Source: Micromonospora sp. MH99 (GTDB lineage Bacteria > Actinomycetota > Actinomycetes > Mycobacteriales > Micromonosporaceae). From it: 58,370 bases of DNA. The DNA is taken from positions 1-58,370 of the forward strand of contig NZ_MUZA01000040.1 in the NCBI RefSeq assembly GCF_021442385.1, in the 5' to 3' direction. The notes below the pieces were generated by a model, which was not told the DNA's origin, searched no databases, and saw only the letters and a list, made by a program, of their open reading frames with translations. This document shows positions 32,797 to 40,612 of the stretch, piece after piece (within the stretch, counting starts at the first letter, position 1; every line of letters starts with the position of its first letter). The translations under genes were made by a program, and so were the position numbers.

Positions 32797-33722
32797 CCGC
32801 GACCGGTTACGAGTCGACGTTGACCACGATCGAGCAGGCGCTGCTGCCGTCCGACGACGACGTGCGGCACTACGCCGAGCACGGCTGGTACCTGTCGAAG
32901 AAGCTGTTCACCGACGACGAGGTGGACGCGCTCGCCGCGGCCGCGCAGCGCTACTACGACGGCGAACGGGACCGGCGGCTGCCGGTGCGCCCACCGAAGC
33001 TCGCCTACTGGGAGCCCGCCAAGGGGCCGGTGCAGCGGCACAACGACTACGTCCACCACGAGCACGACGGGCTGGGCGCGATCCTGCGCAAGCCGCTGAT
33101 CGGCGCGGTCGCCGCCCGGCTCGCCGAGGCCGACGAGATCCGCGTCTTCCAGTCGACGCTGATCTACAAGCCGCCGATCTCCGGCGAGCCGAGCAACATC
33201 GTGCCGTGGCACTTCGACAAGCACTACTGGGCGTCGTCGTCGTCGGAAAAGATGCTCACCGCGTTCATCCCGTTCCACGACTGCGGCCAGGAGATGGGCA
33301 CCATCACCATGGTCGACGGCTCGCACCGGTGGAAAGAGATCGGCGCCGACGACACGGTCGTGCGGCACTTCGCCGACCGCGACCGCAGCCAGCTGGAGGA
33401 GATGCTGGCCGAGAACGCCGCGTACAACGGCGCGGAGATCCGCAAGGTCCCGATGGTGATCCCCAAGGGACACGTGAGCTTCCACCACTGCCGCACCTAC
33501 CACGGCAGCGGCCCCAACGTCAGCGGTCGCCCCCGACAGGCGATCTCGCTGCACCTGCAGGACGGCGACAACGCCTGGCGGAAGTATCCGCTCTCCGACG
33601 GCACGCTCGCCGCGTACAACCACGACGTGCTGGTCCGCCGCACCCACGACGGGCGGCCGGACTACGCGGACCCCGACTACTGCCCGGTCATCTGGCGCCA
33701 CCGCGCCCAGCAGGGAGGCTGA
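32793..33722 (+). CDS. Phytanoyl-CoA dioxygenase (PhyH) family oxygenase
   Basis: A 309-residue Fe(II)/2-oxoglutarate enzyme. The facial triad is visible as H140-x-D142 (VPWHFDKHYW) and distal His237 (HHCRTYHGSGPN), with the 2-oxoglutarate-binding Arg246 in SGRPRQAISLH. It would hydroxylate or otherwise oxidise a pathway intermediate, which may be carrier-bound. It overlaps the hmaS-like gene by 4 bases and is followed after two bases by the DUF3050 gene. Confidence 0.85.
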   Translation: MTATGYESTLTTIEQALLPSDDDVRHYAEHGWYLSKKLFTDDEVDALAAAAQRYYDGERDRRLPVRPPKLAYWEPAKGPVQRHNDYVHHEHDGLGAILRKPLIGAVAARLAEADEIRVFQSTLIYKPPISGEPSNIVPWHFDKHYWASSSSEKMLTAFIPFHDCGQEMGTITMVDGSHRWKEIGADDTVVRHFADRDRSQLEEMLAENAAYNGAEIRKVPMVIPKGHVSFHHCRTYHGSGPNVSGRPRQAISLHLQDGDNAWRKYPLSDGTLAAYNHDVLVRRTHDGRPDYADPDYCPVIWRHRAQQGG

Positions 33723-33724
33723 CA

Positions 33725-34516
33725 ATGTCACGGTACGACTGGGGTAGGACGCACCCGGGCATCGAGCGGCTGGAAACGGCGGTGACCGAGCGGCGCGACG
33801 CCGTGGTCAAGCACCCGCTCTACGCCAACCTGGACACCCACGAGTCGCTCGTCACCTTCATGGAGCACCACGTCTTCGCGGTCTGGGACTTCATGTCGCT
33901 GCTCAAGTCGTTGCAGCGGCAGTTGACCTGCGTGACCGTTCCCTGGATCCCGACCGGTCCGACCGGCAGCCGCCGCCTCATAAACGACATCGTGATGGTG
34001 GAGGAGAGCGACGAGCTGGGTGAGGGCTACATCAGCCACTTCGAGCTGTACGTGCGGGGCATGGCCGAGGCCGGCGCGGACACCACAGCCGTGAACAGCC
34101 TCGTCGACCTGCTGCGCGCCGGCCGGCCGGTGACCGACGCGCTCGCCGAGGCGGGGGTGCCGGCCGCGTCCGCGCGGTTCGCCGCTACCACCTGGCACAT
34201 CATCGAGTCCACACCGGTGCACTGCCAGGCGGCGGCCTTCGCGTTCGGCCGGGAGGACCTGATCCCGGACATGTTCACGCAGGTCGTGTCGATCAACGAG
34301 CGCAGCAACCGGCTGCACACCTTCGTCGACTACCTGGAACGGCACATCGAGGTCGACGGCGAACAGCACACCCCGATGGCGATGCAGATGCTCGCCGACC
34401 TGTGCGGTGACGACGACACGAAGTGGCAGGAGTGCGCCGACACGGTCAACACCGCGCTGGCCGCCCGCGCCCGGCTCTGGGACGACATCCTCGCGGCGAT
34501 CAAGGCGCCGGCGTGA
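33725..34516 (+). CDS. DUF3050 haem-oxygenase-fold protein, probable di-iron oxidase
   Basis: A 263-residue all-helical protein. His/Glu-rich stretches occur at TFMEHHVFAVWDFM (about 44-57), MVEESDELGEGYISHFELY, TTWHIIESTPVHCQAAAF and YLERHIEVDGEQHTP (about 214-228). This matches DUF3050 (PF11251), part of the haem-oxygenase-like di-iron oxidase superfamily. Members of that superfamily carry out N-oxygenation, C-C cleavage and desaturation; for this branch I know no firm reaction. Its place directly after two other iron enzymes suggests successive oxidation of one substrate. Confidence 0.75.
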   Translation: MSRYDWGRTHPGIERLETAVTERRDAVVKHPLYANLDTHESLVTFMEHHVFAVWDFMSLLKSLQRQLTCVTVPWIPTGPTGSRRLINDIVMVEESDELGEGYISHFELYVRGMAEAGADTTAVNSLVDLLRAGRPVTDALAEAGVPAASARFAATTWHIIESTPVHCQAAAFAFGREDLIPDMFTQVVSINERSNRLHTFVDYLERHIEVDGEQHTPMAMQMLADLCGDDDTKWQECADTVNTALAARARLWDDILAAIKAPA

Positions 34517-35484
34517 CCGACGCCGACCCGGTCCGCCTCTACCGCACGGTCCGGCTGATCCGCCGGTTCGAACAGCGTGCGGTGGAGCTGGTCCACGGCG
34601 GGCAGATCGTCGGCGGCATCCACCCGTACCTCGGTCAGGAGGGGATCGCCGCCGGCGTCTGCGCCGCGCTCGGGACCGACGACGTGCTCGCCGGCACCCA
34701 CCGCGGGCACGGGCACGTGCTGGCCCGCGGCGCCGACCCCGCCCGGATGTTCGCCGAGCTGTGCGGCCGGCTGACCGGCCTCAACGCCGGGCGGGGCGGC
34801 TCGATGCACGCCGCCGACCTCAGCATCGGCGTGCTCGGCGCGAACGCCATCGTCGGCGCGTCCGGGGCGATCATCACGGGCGCGGTGTGGGCCCGGCGAC
34901 GGCAGGGCCACGACACCGTCGGGGTGAGCTTCTTCGGCGACGGCGCGGTCAACGAGGGGATGCTGCTGGAGGCGTTCAACCTCGCCGCGCTGTGGCGGGT
35001 GCCGGTGCTGTTCGTCTGCGAGAACAACGGCTACGCCACCACCATGCCGGTCGCCGGCGCGGTGGCCGGCAGCATCGCCGGTCGCGCCGCCGCCTTCGGC
35101 ATCCGGGCCGTCGAGGTCGACGGCCAGGACCCCGAGGCGGTACGCGACGCCGCGGCCGCCGCCGTCGACCGGATGCGCGCCGGCGGCGGCCCCGAGCTGA
35201 TCGAGGCCCGGACCTACCGCTTCGACGCCCACCACACCTTCGAACACGCGGTACGCCTCGACTACCGACCGCCCGACGAGGTGACCCGGGGTCGGGCCCG
35301 GGACCCGGTGCACATCCAGGGCGAACGGCTCTCCGACGCCGACCGCGCCGCGGTGGACGCCGAGGTCGAGGCGACAGTCGACGCGGCGGTGCGTTTCGCC
35401 CTGGACAGCCCGGAACCCGACCCGGCCGACGCGCTGACCTACCTGTACGCCAGCGGAATGACCGCCCGCACCGGAGGTGGCTGA
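34513..35484 (+). CDS. 2-oxoacid dehydrogenase-type E1 alpha subunit (cluster copy)
   Basis: A 323-residue thiamine-diphosphate enzyme subunit. The ThDP/Mg motif is FGDGAVNEG through VCENN (residues 141-172), and GRGGSMH near 94-100 is typical of pyruvate and acetoin dehydrogenase E1 alpha. With the E1 beta gene next it would form an alpha2-beta2 decarboxylase for a 2-oxoacid. There is no E2 or E3 gene in the block. PglB/PglC of L-phenylglycine biosynthesis are a known E1-pair precedent in arylglycine pathways. It ends in a 27-base sequence that is then duplicated. Confidence 0.88.
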   Translation: MTDADPVRLYRTVRLIRRFEQRAVELVHGGQIVGGIHPYLGQEGIAAGVCAALGTDDVLAGTHRGHGHVLARGADPARMFAELCGRLTGLNAGRGGSMHAADLSIGVLGANAIVGASGAIITGAVWARRRQGHDTVGVSFFGDGAVNEGMLLEAFNLAALWRVPVLFVCENNGYATTMPVAGAVAGSIAGRAAAFGIRAVEVDGQDPEAVRDAAAAAVDRMRAGGGPELIEARTYRFDAHHTFEHAVRLDYRPPDEVTRGRARDPVHIQGERLSDADRAAVDAEVEATVDAAVRFALDSPEPDPADALTYLYASGMTARTGGG

Positions 35485-35511
35485 ATGACCCTGCGCACCG
35501 GAGGTGGCTGA
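35458..35511 (+). repeat. 27-bp tandem duplication at the E1 alpha/E1 beta junction
   Basis: 35458-35484 is the last nine codons, including the stop, of E1 alpha. 35485-35511 is a near-exact copy (both contain CGCACCGGAGGTGGCTGA) that begins ATG and ends TGA. The second copy supplies the GGAGG site that serves the E1 beta GTG at 35513. Confidence 0.85.
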
Positions 35512-35512
35512 G

Positions 35513-36481
35513 GTGCCCCGACTGTCGTACCGCCGGGCCCTGACCCGGGCCCTCGCCGACGAGCTGGCCCGCGACGAGGCGGTGTTCCTGCTCGGCGAGG
35601 ACATCCAGGTCGGCGCGTCGCTGGTGACCACCGGGCTGGCCAAACGCTTCGGCGTCGACCGGGTCCGCGACACACCGCTGTCGGAGCAGGCGTTCACCAG
35701 CTTCGCCACCGGGGCGGCGCTGGCCGGGCTGCGGCCGGTGATCGAGTTCCAGATCCCGTCGCTGCTGTTCCTGGTCTTCGAGCAGATCGTCAACCACGCG
35801 CACAAGTTCCCGTTGATGACCGGCGGGCAGTGCGCGGTGCCGGTCACCTACCTGGTGCCCGGCTCCGGGTCGCGTACCGGCTGGGCGGGGCAGCACTCCG
35901 ACCACCCGTACAGCCTCTTCGCCCACGTCGGCGTGGTCACCGTCGTGCCGGCCACCCCGGCCGACGCGTACGGGCTGCTGGTCAGCGCGATCCGACACGA
36001 CGACCCGGTGGTGGTGTTCGCCCCGGCGGGCGCGATGGACGTCCGCGACGACGTGTCCGATCTGGAGCCGGTGCCGCTGGGCCGGGGGCGCATCCACCGC
36101 TTCGGTGACGACGTCACGGTCGTCGCGGTCGGGCACCTCGTGCACGACGCGCTCGCGGTCGCCGAGGAGCTTGCCGACCAGGTCTCGGTGGAGGTGTTCG
36201 ACCCGCGCACCCTGTACCCCTTCGACATCGACGGGTTGACCGAGTCGGTGGCCCGCACCGGGCGTCTCGTGGTGCTCGACGACGCCAACCGCTCCTGCGG
36301 CATCGCCGCCGAGATCATCGCCTCGGTGGTGGAGCGGGTCCGACTGCTCGCCCCGCCGCGCCGGGTCACCCGCCCGGACGGGGCGGTGCTGCCGTTCGCC
36401 CCCGCCCTGGACCGCGCCGTGCAGCCCTCCCGGGAGCAGCTCGCCACCGCCATCCACCTGACCATGAAGGACTCATCATGA
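35513..36481 (+). CDS. 2-oxoacid dehydrogenase-type E1 beta subunit (cluster copy)
   Basis: A 322-residue transketolase-like subunit with the E1 beta landmarks LGEDIQVG (about 26-33), RDTPLSEQAF, FQIPSLLF and VEVFDPRTLYPFD (about 230-242). The GTG at 35513 is preferred, eight bases after a GGAGG; a GTG at 35504 is possible. In the stretch after PVTYLVPGSG the HCDS-type substrate loop of acyl-transferring E1 is replaced by WAGQHSDHPY, so substrate preference may differ. It overlaps the ATP-grasp gene by 4 bases. Confidence 0.87.
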   Translation: MPRLSYRRALTRALADELARDEAVFLLGEDIQVGASLVTTGLAKRFGVDRVRDTPLSEQAFTSFATGAALAGLRPVIEFQIPSLLFLVFEQIVNHAHKFPLMTGGQCAVPVTYLVPGSGSRTGWAGQHSDHPYSLFAHVGVVTVVPATPADAYGLLVSAIRHDDPVVVFAPAGAMDVRDDVSDLEPVPLGRGRIHRFGDDVTVVAVGHLVHDALAVAEELADQVSVEVFDPRTLYPFDIDGLTESVARTGRLVVLDDANRSCGIAAEIIASVVERVRLLAPPRRVTRPDGAVLPFAPALDRAVQPSREQLATAIHLTMKDSS

Positions 36482-37851
36482 TCGACCCGAACTACTCGTG
36501 GCCGCCGGCCGACCGGGCCTGGACCGACCTGCCGGAGCCGGCCCGCCAGGCCATGGTGGCCAGCGGCGCGGCCGCCTGGGAACGCGTCTTTCACGGACGG
36601 GCCACCTACAACAAGGAGTGGCGGTTGGCCCGCCCCCCGATCCTGACCGCCGACGCCTGGCGGGAGCTGAACGAGGTCTGCGACCGGCTGGCCCAGCTCA
36701 TCCTGGACACCTGCCGGCGCCGGGTGGACACCGCCGGCGAGTTGCGCCGGCTGCTCGGCGTCCCGGCGGGGGAGACCCGGCTGCTGGACGAGTCGGAGCC
36801 GCTGACCGAGGCGCTGCTGGCCGCGTACCGACCGGATGTGATCTTCACCGAGGGCGTGCCGAAGTTCGTCGAGTACAACATCGACAGCAGCCTCGGGGGA
36901 GGATTCGACGCCGACACCGTCATCCAGCGGTTCGCGCAGCTCTACGCCGAGCACGGCATCCTCGACGACCTGCCGGTACGCGCCGCGCCGTCGCTGCTGG
37001 ACCAGCGTTTCGTGGCGATCCGCGAGGAGCTGGGGTTGCCCGACGGCGCCCGGCTGGCGCTGCTGATGGACTTCGACGCCGACTATCCGGGGCTGGACGA
37101 CCCGGAGACGTTCATCCGCATCCTCAGCCCACTCGCCGTGCGGGCCCGCGACTTCGGCATCGACCTGGTCATCGCGCCCCTGGCCACCGCCACCCTGGCG
37201 GACGACAAGCGGCTCGTGGTGGACGGTGCGCCGGTCGACGCGCTGTTCCGCCTCTTCGTGCCCAACCGGGTCACCCCGACCGCCGGCCTGGACGCGGTGG
37301 CCGGCGCGCTGGCCACCGGCACGCTGCCGATGTTCGTGTCGGCGGCGGCCTGGCTGCTCGGCAACAAGACCACCTTCGCCTGGCTGTGGGAGGACGTGGA
37401 CGCCCTGCCCGCCGACGACCAGACCCTGATCCGCCGGCACGTGCCGTACACGGTGCCGTTGACAGTCGCGGTGCTCGACCGCGCGATCGCCGAGCAGGCC
37501 GAGCTGGTGGCGAAGCCGGCGGACGGCTCCGCCGGGCACGGGGTGCTGATCGGCCCCGAGCTGAGCCCGGCGGAGTGGGCCGAGGGCCTGCGCGCGGCCG
37601 TCGACCGGGGCGGCAACATCCTGCAGCAGTACCTGCCGGCCGACCGGGTGCCGATGGACTTCGTGCAGATCGAGACCGGCGAAACGGTGACGGCCGATGT
37701 CCCGTACTCCCTCGCCCCGTACCTGTTCGGCCGCCAGGCCTCCGGCGGCCTGGCGAGAGTCGGCTTCCCCGGCGGCGACGGAATCCTCAACCTGGCCCAC
37801 GGAGTCCTCCTGACCGGAGTCCTCCTGTCCGACCCCCCAACCCCCGGTTGA
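36478..37851 (+). CDS. ATP-grasp-like ligase (circularly permuted type)
   Basis: A 457-residue protein. KFVEYNIDSSLGGGFDADTV near residues 129-148 and LVAKPADGSAGHGVLIG near 343-359 (Lys346 and a Gly-rich loop) resemble the ATP-binding parts of circularly permuted ATP-grasp enzymes such as the glutathionylspermidine-synthase-like group. The end has ARVGFPGGDGILNLAHG. Such enzymes join a carboxylate to an amine through an acyl phosphate. It ends the block B operon and could form an amide in the final product. I cannot see the substrate. Its stop codon lies in an inverted repeat. Confidence 0.65.
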   Translation: MIDPNYSWPPADRAWTDLPEPARQAMVASGAAAWERVFHGRATYNKEWRLARPPILTADAWRELNEVCDRLAQLILDTCRRRVDTAGELRRLLGVPAGETRLLDESEPLTEALLAAYRPDVIFTEGVPKFVEYNIDSSLGGGFDADTVIQRFAQLYAEHGILDDLPVRAAPSLLDQRFVAIREELGLPDGARLALLMDFDADYPGLDDPETFIRILSPLAVRARDFGIDLVIAPLATATLADDKRLVVDGAPVDALFRLFVPNRVTPTAGLDAVAGALATGTLPMFVSAAAWLLGNKTTFAWLWEDVDALPADDQTLIRRHVPYTVPLTVAVLDRAIAEQAELVAKPADGSAGHGVLIGPELSPAEWAEGLRAAVDRGGNILQQYLPADRVPMDFVQIETGETVTADVPYSLAPYLFGRQASGGLARVGFPGGDGILNLAHGVLLTGVLLSDPPTPG

Positions 37852-37905
37852 TCATGAAGTTATTGCCGCGCCACGCCGCGCCGGAGGGCAACAACTTCAT
37901 GATCA
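37849..37905. repeat. Inverted repeat containing the stop codons of both flanking genes
   Basis: The left arm 37849-37867 begins TGATCATGAAGTTATTGCC and the right arm 37887-37905 ends CAACTTCATGATCA; 18 of 19 pairs match, and the loop is 19 bases. The terminal TGATCA provides the TGA of the plus-strand ATP-grasp gene on the left and the TGA of the minus-strand SGNH gene on the right. It probably works as a bidirectional terminator. Confidence 0.88.
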
Positions 37906-38592
37906 CCGGTCGCGGTGGGACGGAGGCGGTCGTCGGAGGGCGCGCAGGGTTTCGGCAGTCGCTATCGCGTCGCTGCGGGCGCTGCCGTGGCGGCCGTCGG
38001 TGCTGTAGAGGGTCGGGTCGGCCGTCAGCGGGTGGTCGGTGAGGTGCACGTGGACAGTTCCCAGGCGGTCGGCCAGCCGCGCCGTGTGCGCCGAGAGGCG
38101 GCGCATCCGCTCCCCGAGGCCGGCCCGCACGTGCTCGGGCACGGCCGGGCTGTGCGACACGTCGAACATGCCCACCGTGATCACGTCCGCGCCGACGTCC
38201 CGTAGCGCGCTGATCATCGCGGTCAGCTCGGCGTCCACCGCGTCCGCGTCGTATGCCGGGTGAAAGGCGTCGTTGCCGCCGCAGACGACAAGCGCCAGGT
38301 CCGGCTCGAAGGCCAGCGCCGGGGCGAGCTGCGCGGCCCGCACCTGGTGCGCGCGCAGCCCGCGTCGACCCAGATTGCGGTACGCCAGCTCGGGGCGCAC
38401 GGCGCTCAGCTCGGCGGCGACCCGGTCCACCCACTGCACCTCCGGGTATCCCGGCGTCGGCTCGCACATGCCCTCCACGACGCTGTCGCCGATCGCCACG
38501 AACCGCCGCCACGGGTGCCCGCGCAGCAGCTCGGCGGCCTCACCGGGGCGGAGACAGTACGGGTCTGTCGATTCGTCGAGCGTCGATGGCAT
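37903..38592 (-). CDS. SGNH/GDSL-type hydrolase (cytoplasmic)
   Basis: A 229-residue esterase-like protein. The catalytic Ser is in block I, FVAIGDSVVEGM (about 31-42), followed by NLGRRG, the oxyanion Asn in VVCGGNDAFHP, and a late STDGRHGSARSDAIA in place of block V. The expected D-x-x-H is modified to D-G-R-H. There is no signal peptide. It could be a thioesterase or deacylase of the pathway or a general esterase; it is convergent with block B. Confidence 0.82.
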   Translation of the reverse strand: MPSTLDESTDPYCLRPGEAAELLRGHPWRRFVAIGDSVVEGMCEPTPGYPEVQWVDRVAAELSAVRPELAYRNLGRRGLRAHQVRAAQLAPALAFEPDLALVVCGGNDAFHPAYDADAVDAELTAMISALRDVGADVITVGMFDVSHSPAVPEHVRAGLGERMRRLSAHTARLADRLGTVHVHLTDHPLTADPTLYSTDGRHGSARSDAIATAETLRALRRPPPSHRDR

Positions 38593-38803
38593 GCCGGCAC
38601 GCTAACCGACCGTCGCCTCCTCGGCCAGGCTGACCTCGGCCAGGTGGAACTGACGACGAACGACGAGGTTCGTTGCCCCTGTCGGATTGGCGTCGTCGGG
38701 GCGGTGGCGTCGGCGCGGTGGGCCGGTGTGCTGGCACGGGTCCGCCACGATGACGGTGGGCCGGCCGCTGCGGGGCTGGCGACTCAGTCGGAGGGAGGTG
38801 GCG

Positions 38804-39376
38804 GTGCTCAACGCCTTTCTGCAGGCGCTGGCGAGCAAGCTGGTCGAGGCGATCCTCGGCAAACTGACCGAGTGGCTCGCGCCGAAGGCGCTGCGGGCCG
38901 TGCCGCACCGCGCCTCTCCGAACTGTCCACGCTGCGGCGGGTACGGCGTCCGGCGGTGGGCCCCCGGCGGCATGTGGGCGGTGTTCCTGCTGTCGCTGCT
39001 GGCCTTCGCGTGGGGCTTCGGGTTCACCCTGCTGGGCGTGCCGATGGTCGTTGTGGTCGTGGTCGGCGCGGTGCTGTCCGACGGCGTCGGCGCCCTGTGG
39101 CCCGCCGTGCTCGCGCCGCTGGGCCTGCTGGTCCCCGGCGCCCTGATGGTCGGGGGAGCGTTCGGGCTGGCCTGGTACAACAGCTACCCGCCGAAGTGGT
39201 GCGCCCGCTGCCACAGCCGCTGGCCACGGCGCGACCGCACCGAGTACCTGCGCTCGGCCCGGGAGTTCACCTGCGGCTGCGGGCAGCGACTGCGCGTGCC
39301 GACCGCCGCCGGGGCGAAGCTGCGCTGCCCGCGCTGCCGGACCGAACACGCCACCCCGGTCCGAACTGGTCACTGA
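38804..39376 (+). CDS. Zinc-ribbon membrane protein
   Basis: A 190-residue protein. An amphipathic start (LNAFLQALASKLVEAILGKL) is followed by a CPRCGGYG zinc knuckle, two long hydrophobic segments (WAVFLLSLLAFAWGFGFTLL and the VVVVVVGAVLSDGV region), then CARCHSRW, CGCG and CPRC knuckles. The function is unknown. The GTG at 38804 has GAGGGAGG immediately upstream; upstream in-frame sequence is not protein-like. The 211 bases before it, back to the SGNH start, hold the divergent promoters. Confidence 0.65.
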   Translation: MLNAFLQALASKLVEAILGKLTEWLAPKALRAVPHRASPNCPRCGGYGVRRWAPGGMWAVFLLSLLAFAWGFGFTLLGVPMVVVVVVGAVLSDGVGALWPAVLAPLGLLVPGALMVGGAFGLAWYNSYPPKWCARCHSRWPRRDRTEYLRSAREFTCGCGQRLRVPTAAGAKLRCPRCRTEHATPVRTGH

Positions 39377-39410
39377 CGAGACGCCCCAGCCGGGGCCGGT
39401 GCGCGGGGGA

Positions 39411-40334
39411 TCAGCGCGACACGGGGTGCTCGGCGAGCAGTTCGCCGAGCACCCGCCGGGCCCAGGCCGCCGTGGCCGGCTCCGGGGCGTCCAGCGTGAT
39501 GAGCGCCTTCCACAGCGCCCACCCGCGTCCGCGCGCCCAGGTGGCCGCGTCGACGTCGAGCGCGTCGCGGAACGCCGCCCGGGCGGCGCCGCGCAGCAGG
39601 GTCCAGGCGATCACCGTGTCGCAGGCGGGGTCGCCGACACCGCAGCAGCCGAAGTCGATGACGGCGGCGAGCCGGCCGTCGCGGACCAGCAGGTTGCCGT
39701 CCGCGATGTCGCCGTGGAACCAGACCGGGGGCCCGTCCCAGGTGGCGTCGAGCGCGGCCTGCCAGATGTCGGTGACAGCGTCGACGGGCAGCCGGTCGCG
39801 GTGCGTCCCGATGGCCGCGTGGGTCTCCGCGTCGTACGTGGACAGCGGGCCACCGCGCCAGGCGCTGTGCGGGCCGGCCGCCGGGCCGTCGGTCGTGTCG
39901 ACGTCTCGCAGGGCCCGCAGGAAGGCGGCGAGGTCGGTCCCGAATCGGGTCAGGTCGTCGATCCGCTCGACGGCTGCGGTCCGGCCGTCGATCCAGCCGT
40001 AGACCGACCACGGGTACGGGTAGCCGGCCCCGGGTCGGCCGTGGGCCAGCGGGGTGGGGATGTCCAGCGGCAGCCGCGCGCCGAGCACGGGTAACCAGCG
40101 CTGTTCCTTGGCGACCTGCAACGCGTACCCCTCGCCGCTGGGCAGCCGGACGGTCATCTCGTCACCCAGGTGGAAGGTGCGGTTGTCCCAGCCGCCGACC
40201 TCGACCGGGCGCACCGGCAGCTCGGCCCAGCGGGGAAACTGCTCGGCGACCAGTCGACGGACCAGGCCCACGTTGATGCGCCGGGCCGTCGTCTCGTCGG
40301 TGTGCGGTACGTGGGGTGCGGGCTGTGCGCTCAT
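39411..40334 (-). CDS. Aminoglycoside phosphotransferase-family kinase
   Basis: A 307-residue APH-fold protein. The Brenner motif VWFHGDIADGNLLV (catalytic Asp, about 200-213) and the metal site VIDFGCCGVGDPACD (about 222-236) are intact. It would phosphorylate a small molecule with ATP. It might confer self-resistance, but this family is common and there is no sugar or aminoglycoside gene nearby. The ATG at 40334 follows a start-poor region. Confidence 0.85.
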   Translation of the reverse strand: MSAQPAPHVPHTDETTARRINVGLVRRLVAEQFPRWAELPVRPVEVGGWDNRTFHLGDEMTVRLPSGEGYALQVAKEQRWLPVLGARLPLDIPTPLAHGRPGAGYPYPWSVYGWIDGRTAAVERIDDLTRFGTDLAAFLRALRDVDTTDGPAAGPHSAWRGGPLSTYDAETHAAIGTHRDRLPVDAVTDIWQAALDATWDGPPVWFHGDIADGNLLVRDGRLAAVIDFGCCGVGDPACDTVIAWTLLRGAARAAFRDALDVDAATWARGRGWALWKALITLDAPEPATAAWARRVLGELLAEHPVSR

Positions 40335-40457
40335 CCGCTCGAGCCTGCGGGCCCCGCCGGCCGTCCGCAACCGATATGCGCCGAAAGCGTGACCGGTCGG
40401 GCCAGTACCTGGGCCAGGCGTGCGGGAGGTCCGCGCCTGGCCGTACCACAACTGGGT

Positions 40458-40528
40458 CCTTTGCTCTGCTTCCACCCACGCAACGATTGGGGCCTCGCAC
40501 TGTTGCCTCCGTTGAAGCAGAGCAAAGG
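40458..40528. repeat. Inverted repeat with 15-bp perfect arms
   Basis: CCTTTGCTCTGCTTC (40458-40472) and GAAGCAGAGCAAAGG (40514-40528) surround a 41-base loop that has its own inner arms, GCAAC and GTTGC. It lies between the divergent ends of the kinase start and the MFS stop. It may be a terminator for the MFS-ligase operon or a dispersed repeat. Confidence 0.8.
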
Positions 40529-40563
40529 CGACGCGCGAGGTGGTCGCGAGCCGCCGGCCAGCA

Positions 40564-40612
40564 GGCCAGCAGGACGTCAGGCGGCCAGCCGGCCAGCAGG
40601 ACGTCAGGCGGC
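40564..40612. repeat. 22-bp direct repeat at the 3' end of the MFS gene
   Basis: GGCCAGCAGGACGTCAGGCG followed by GC occurs at 40564-40585 and 40591-40612. The MFS stop codon (TGA on the minus strand, 40604-40606) lies in the second copy. Confidence 0.85.

Noticed and set aside
35485..35511. An eight-codon ORF between E1 alpha and E1 beta
   Set aside because: It is a duplicate of the end of E1 alpha. There is no evidence that the peptide has a function, so it is listed as a repeat only.
39411..40334. Phosphotransferase as a self-resistance gene
   Set aside because: The family is common and nothing in the predicted product indicates an aminoglycoside-like substrate, so resistance is not claimed.
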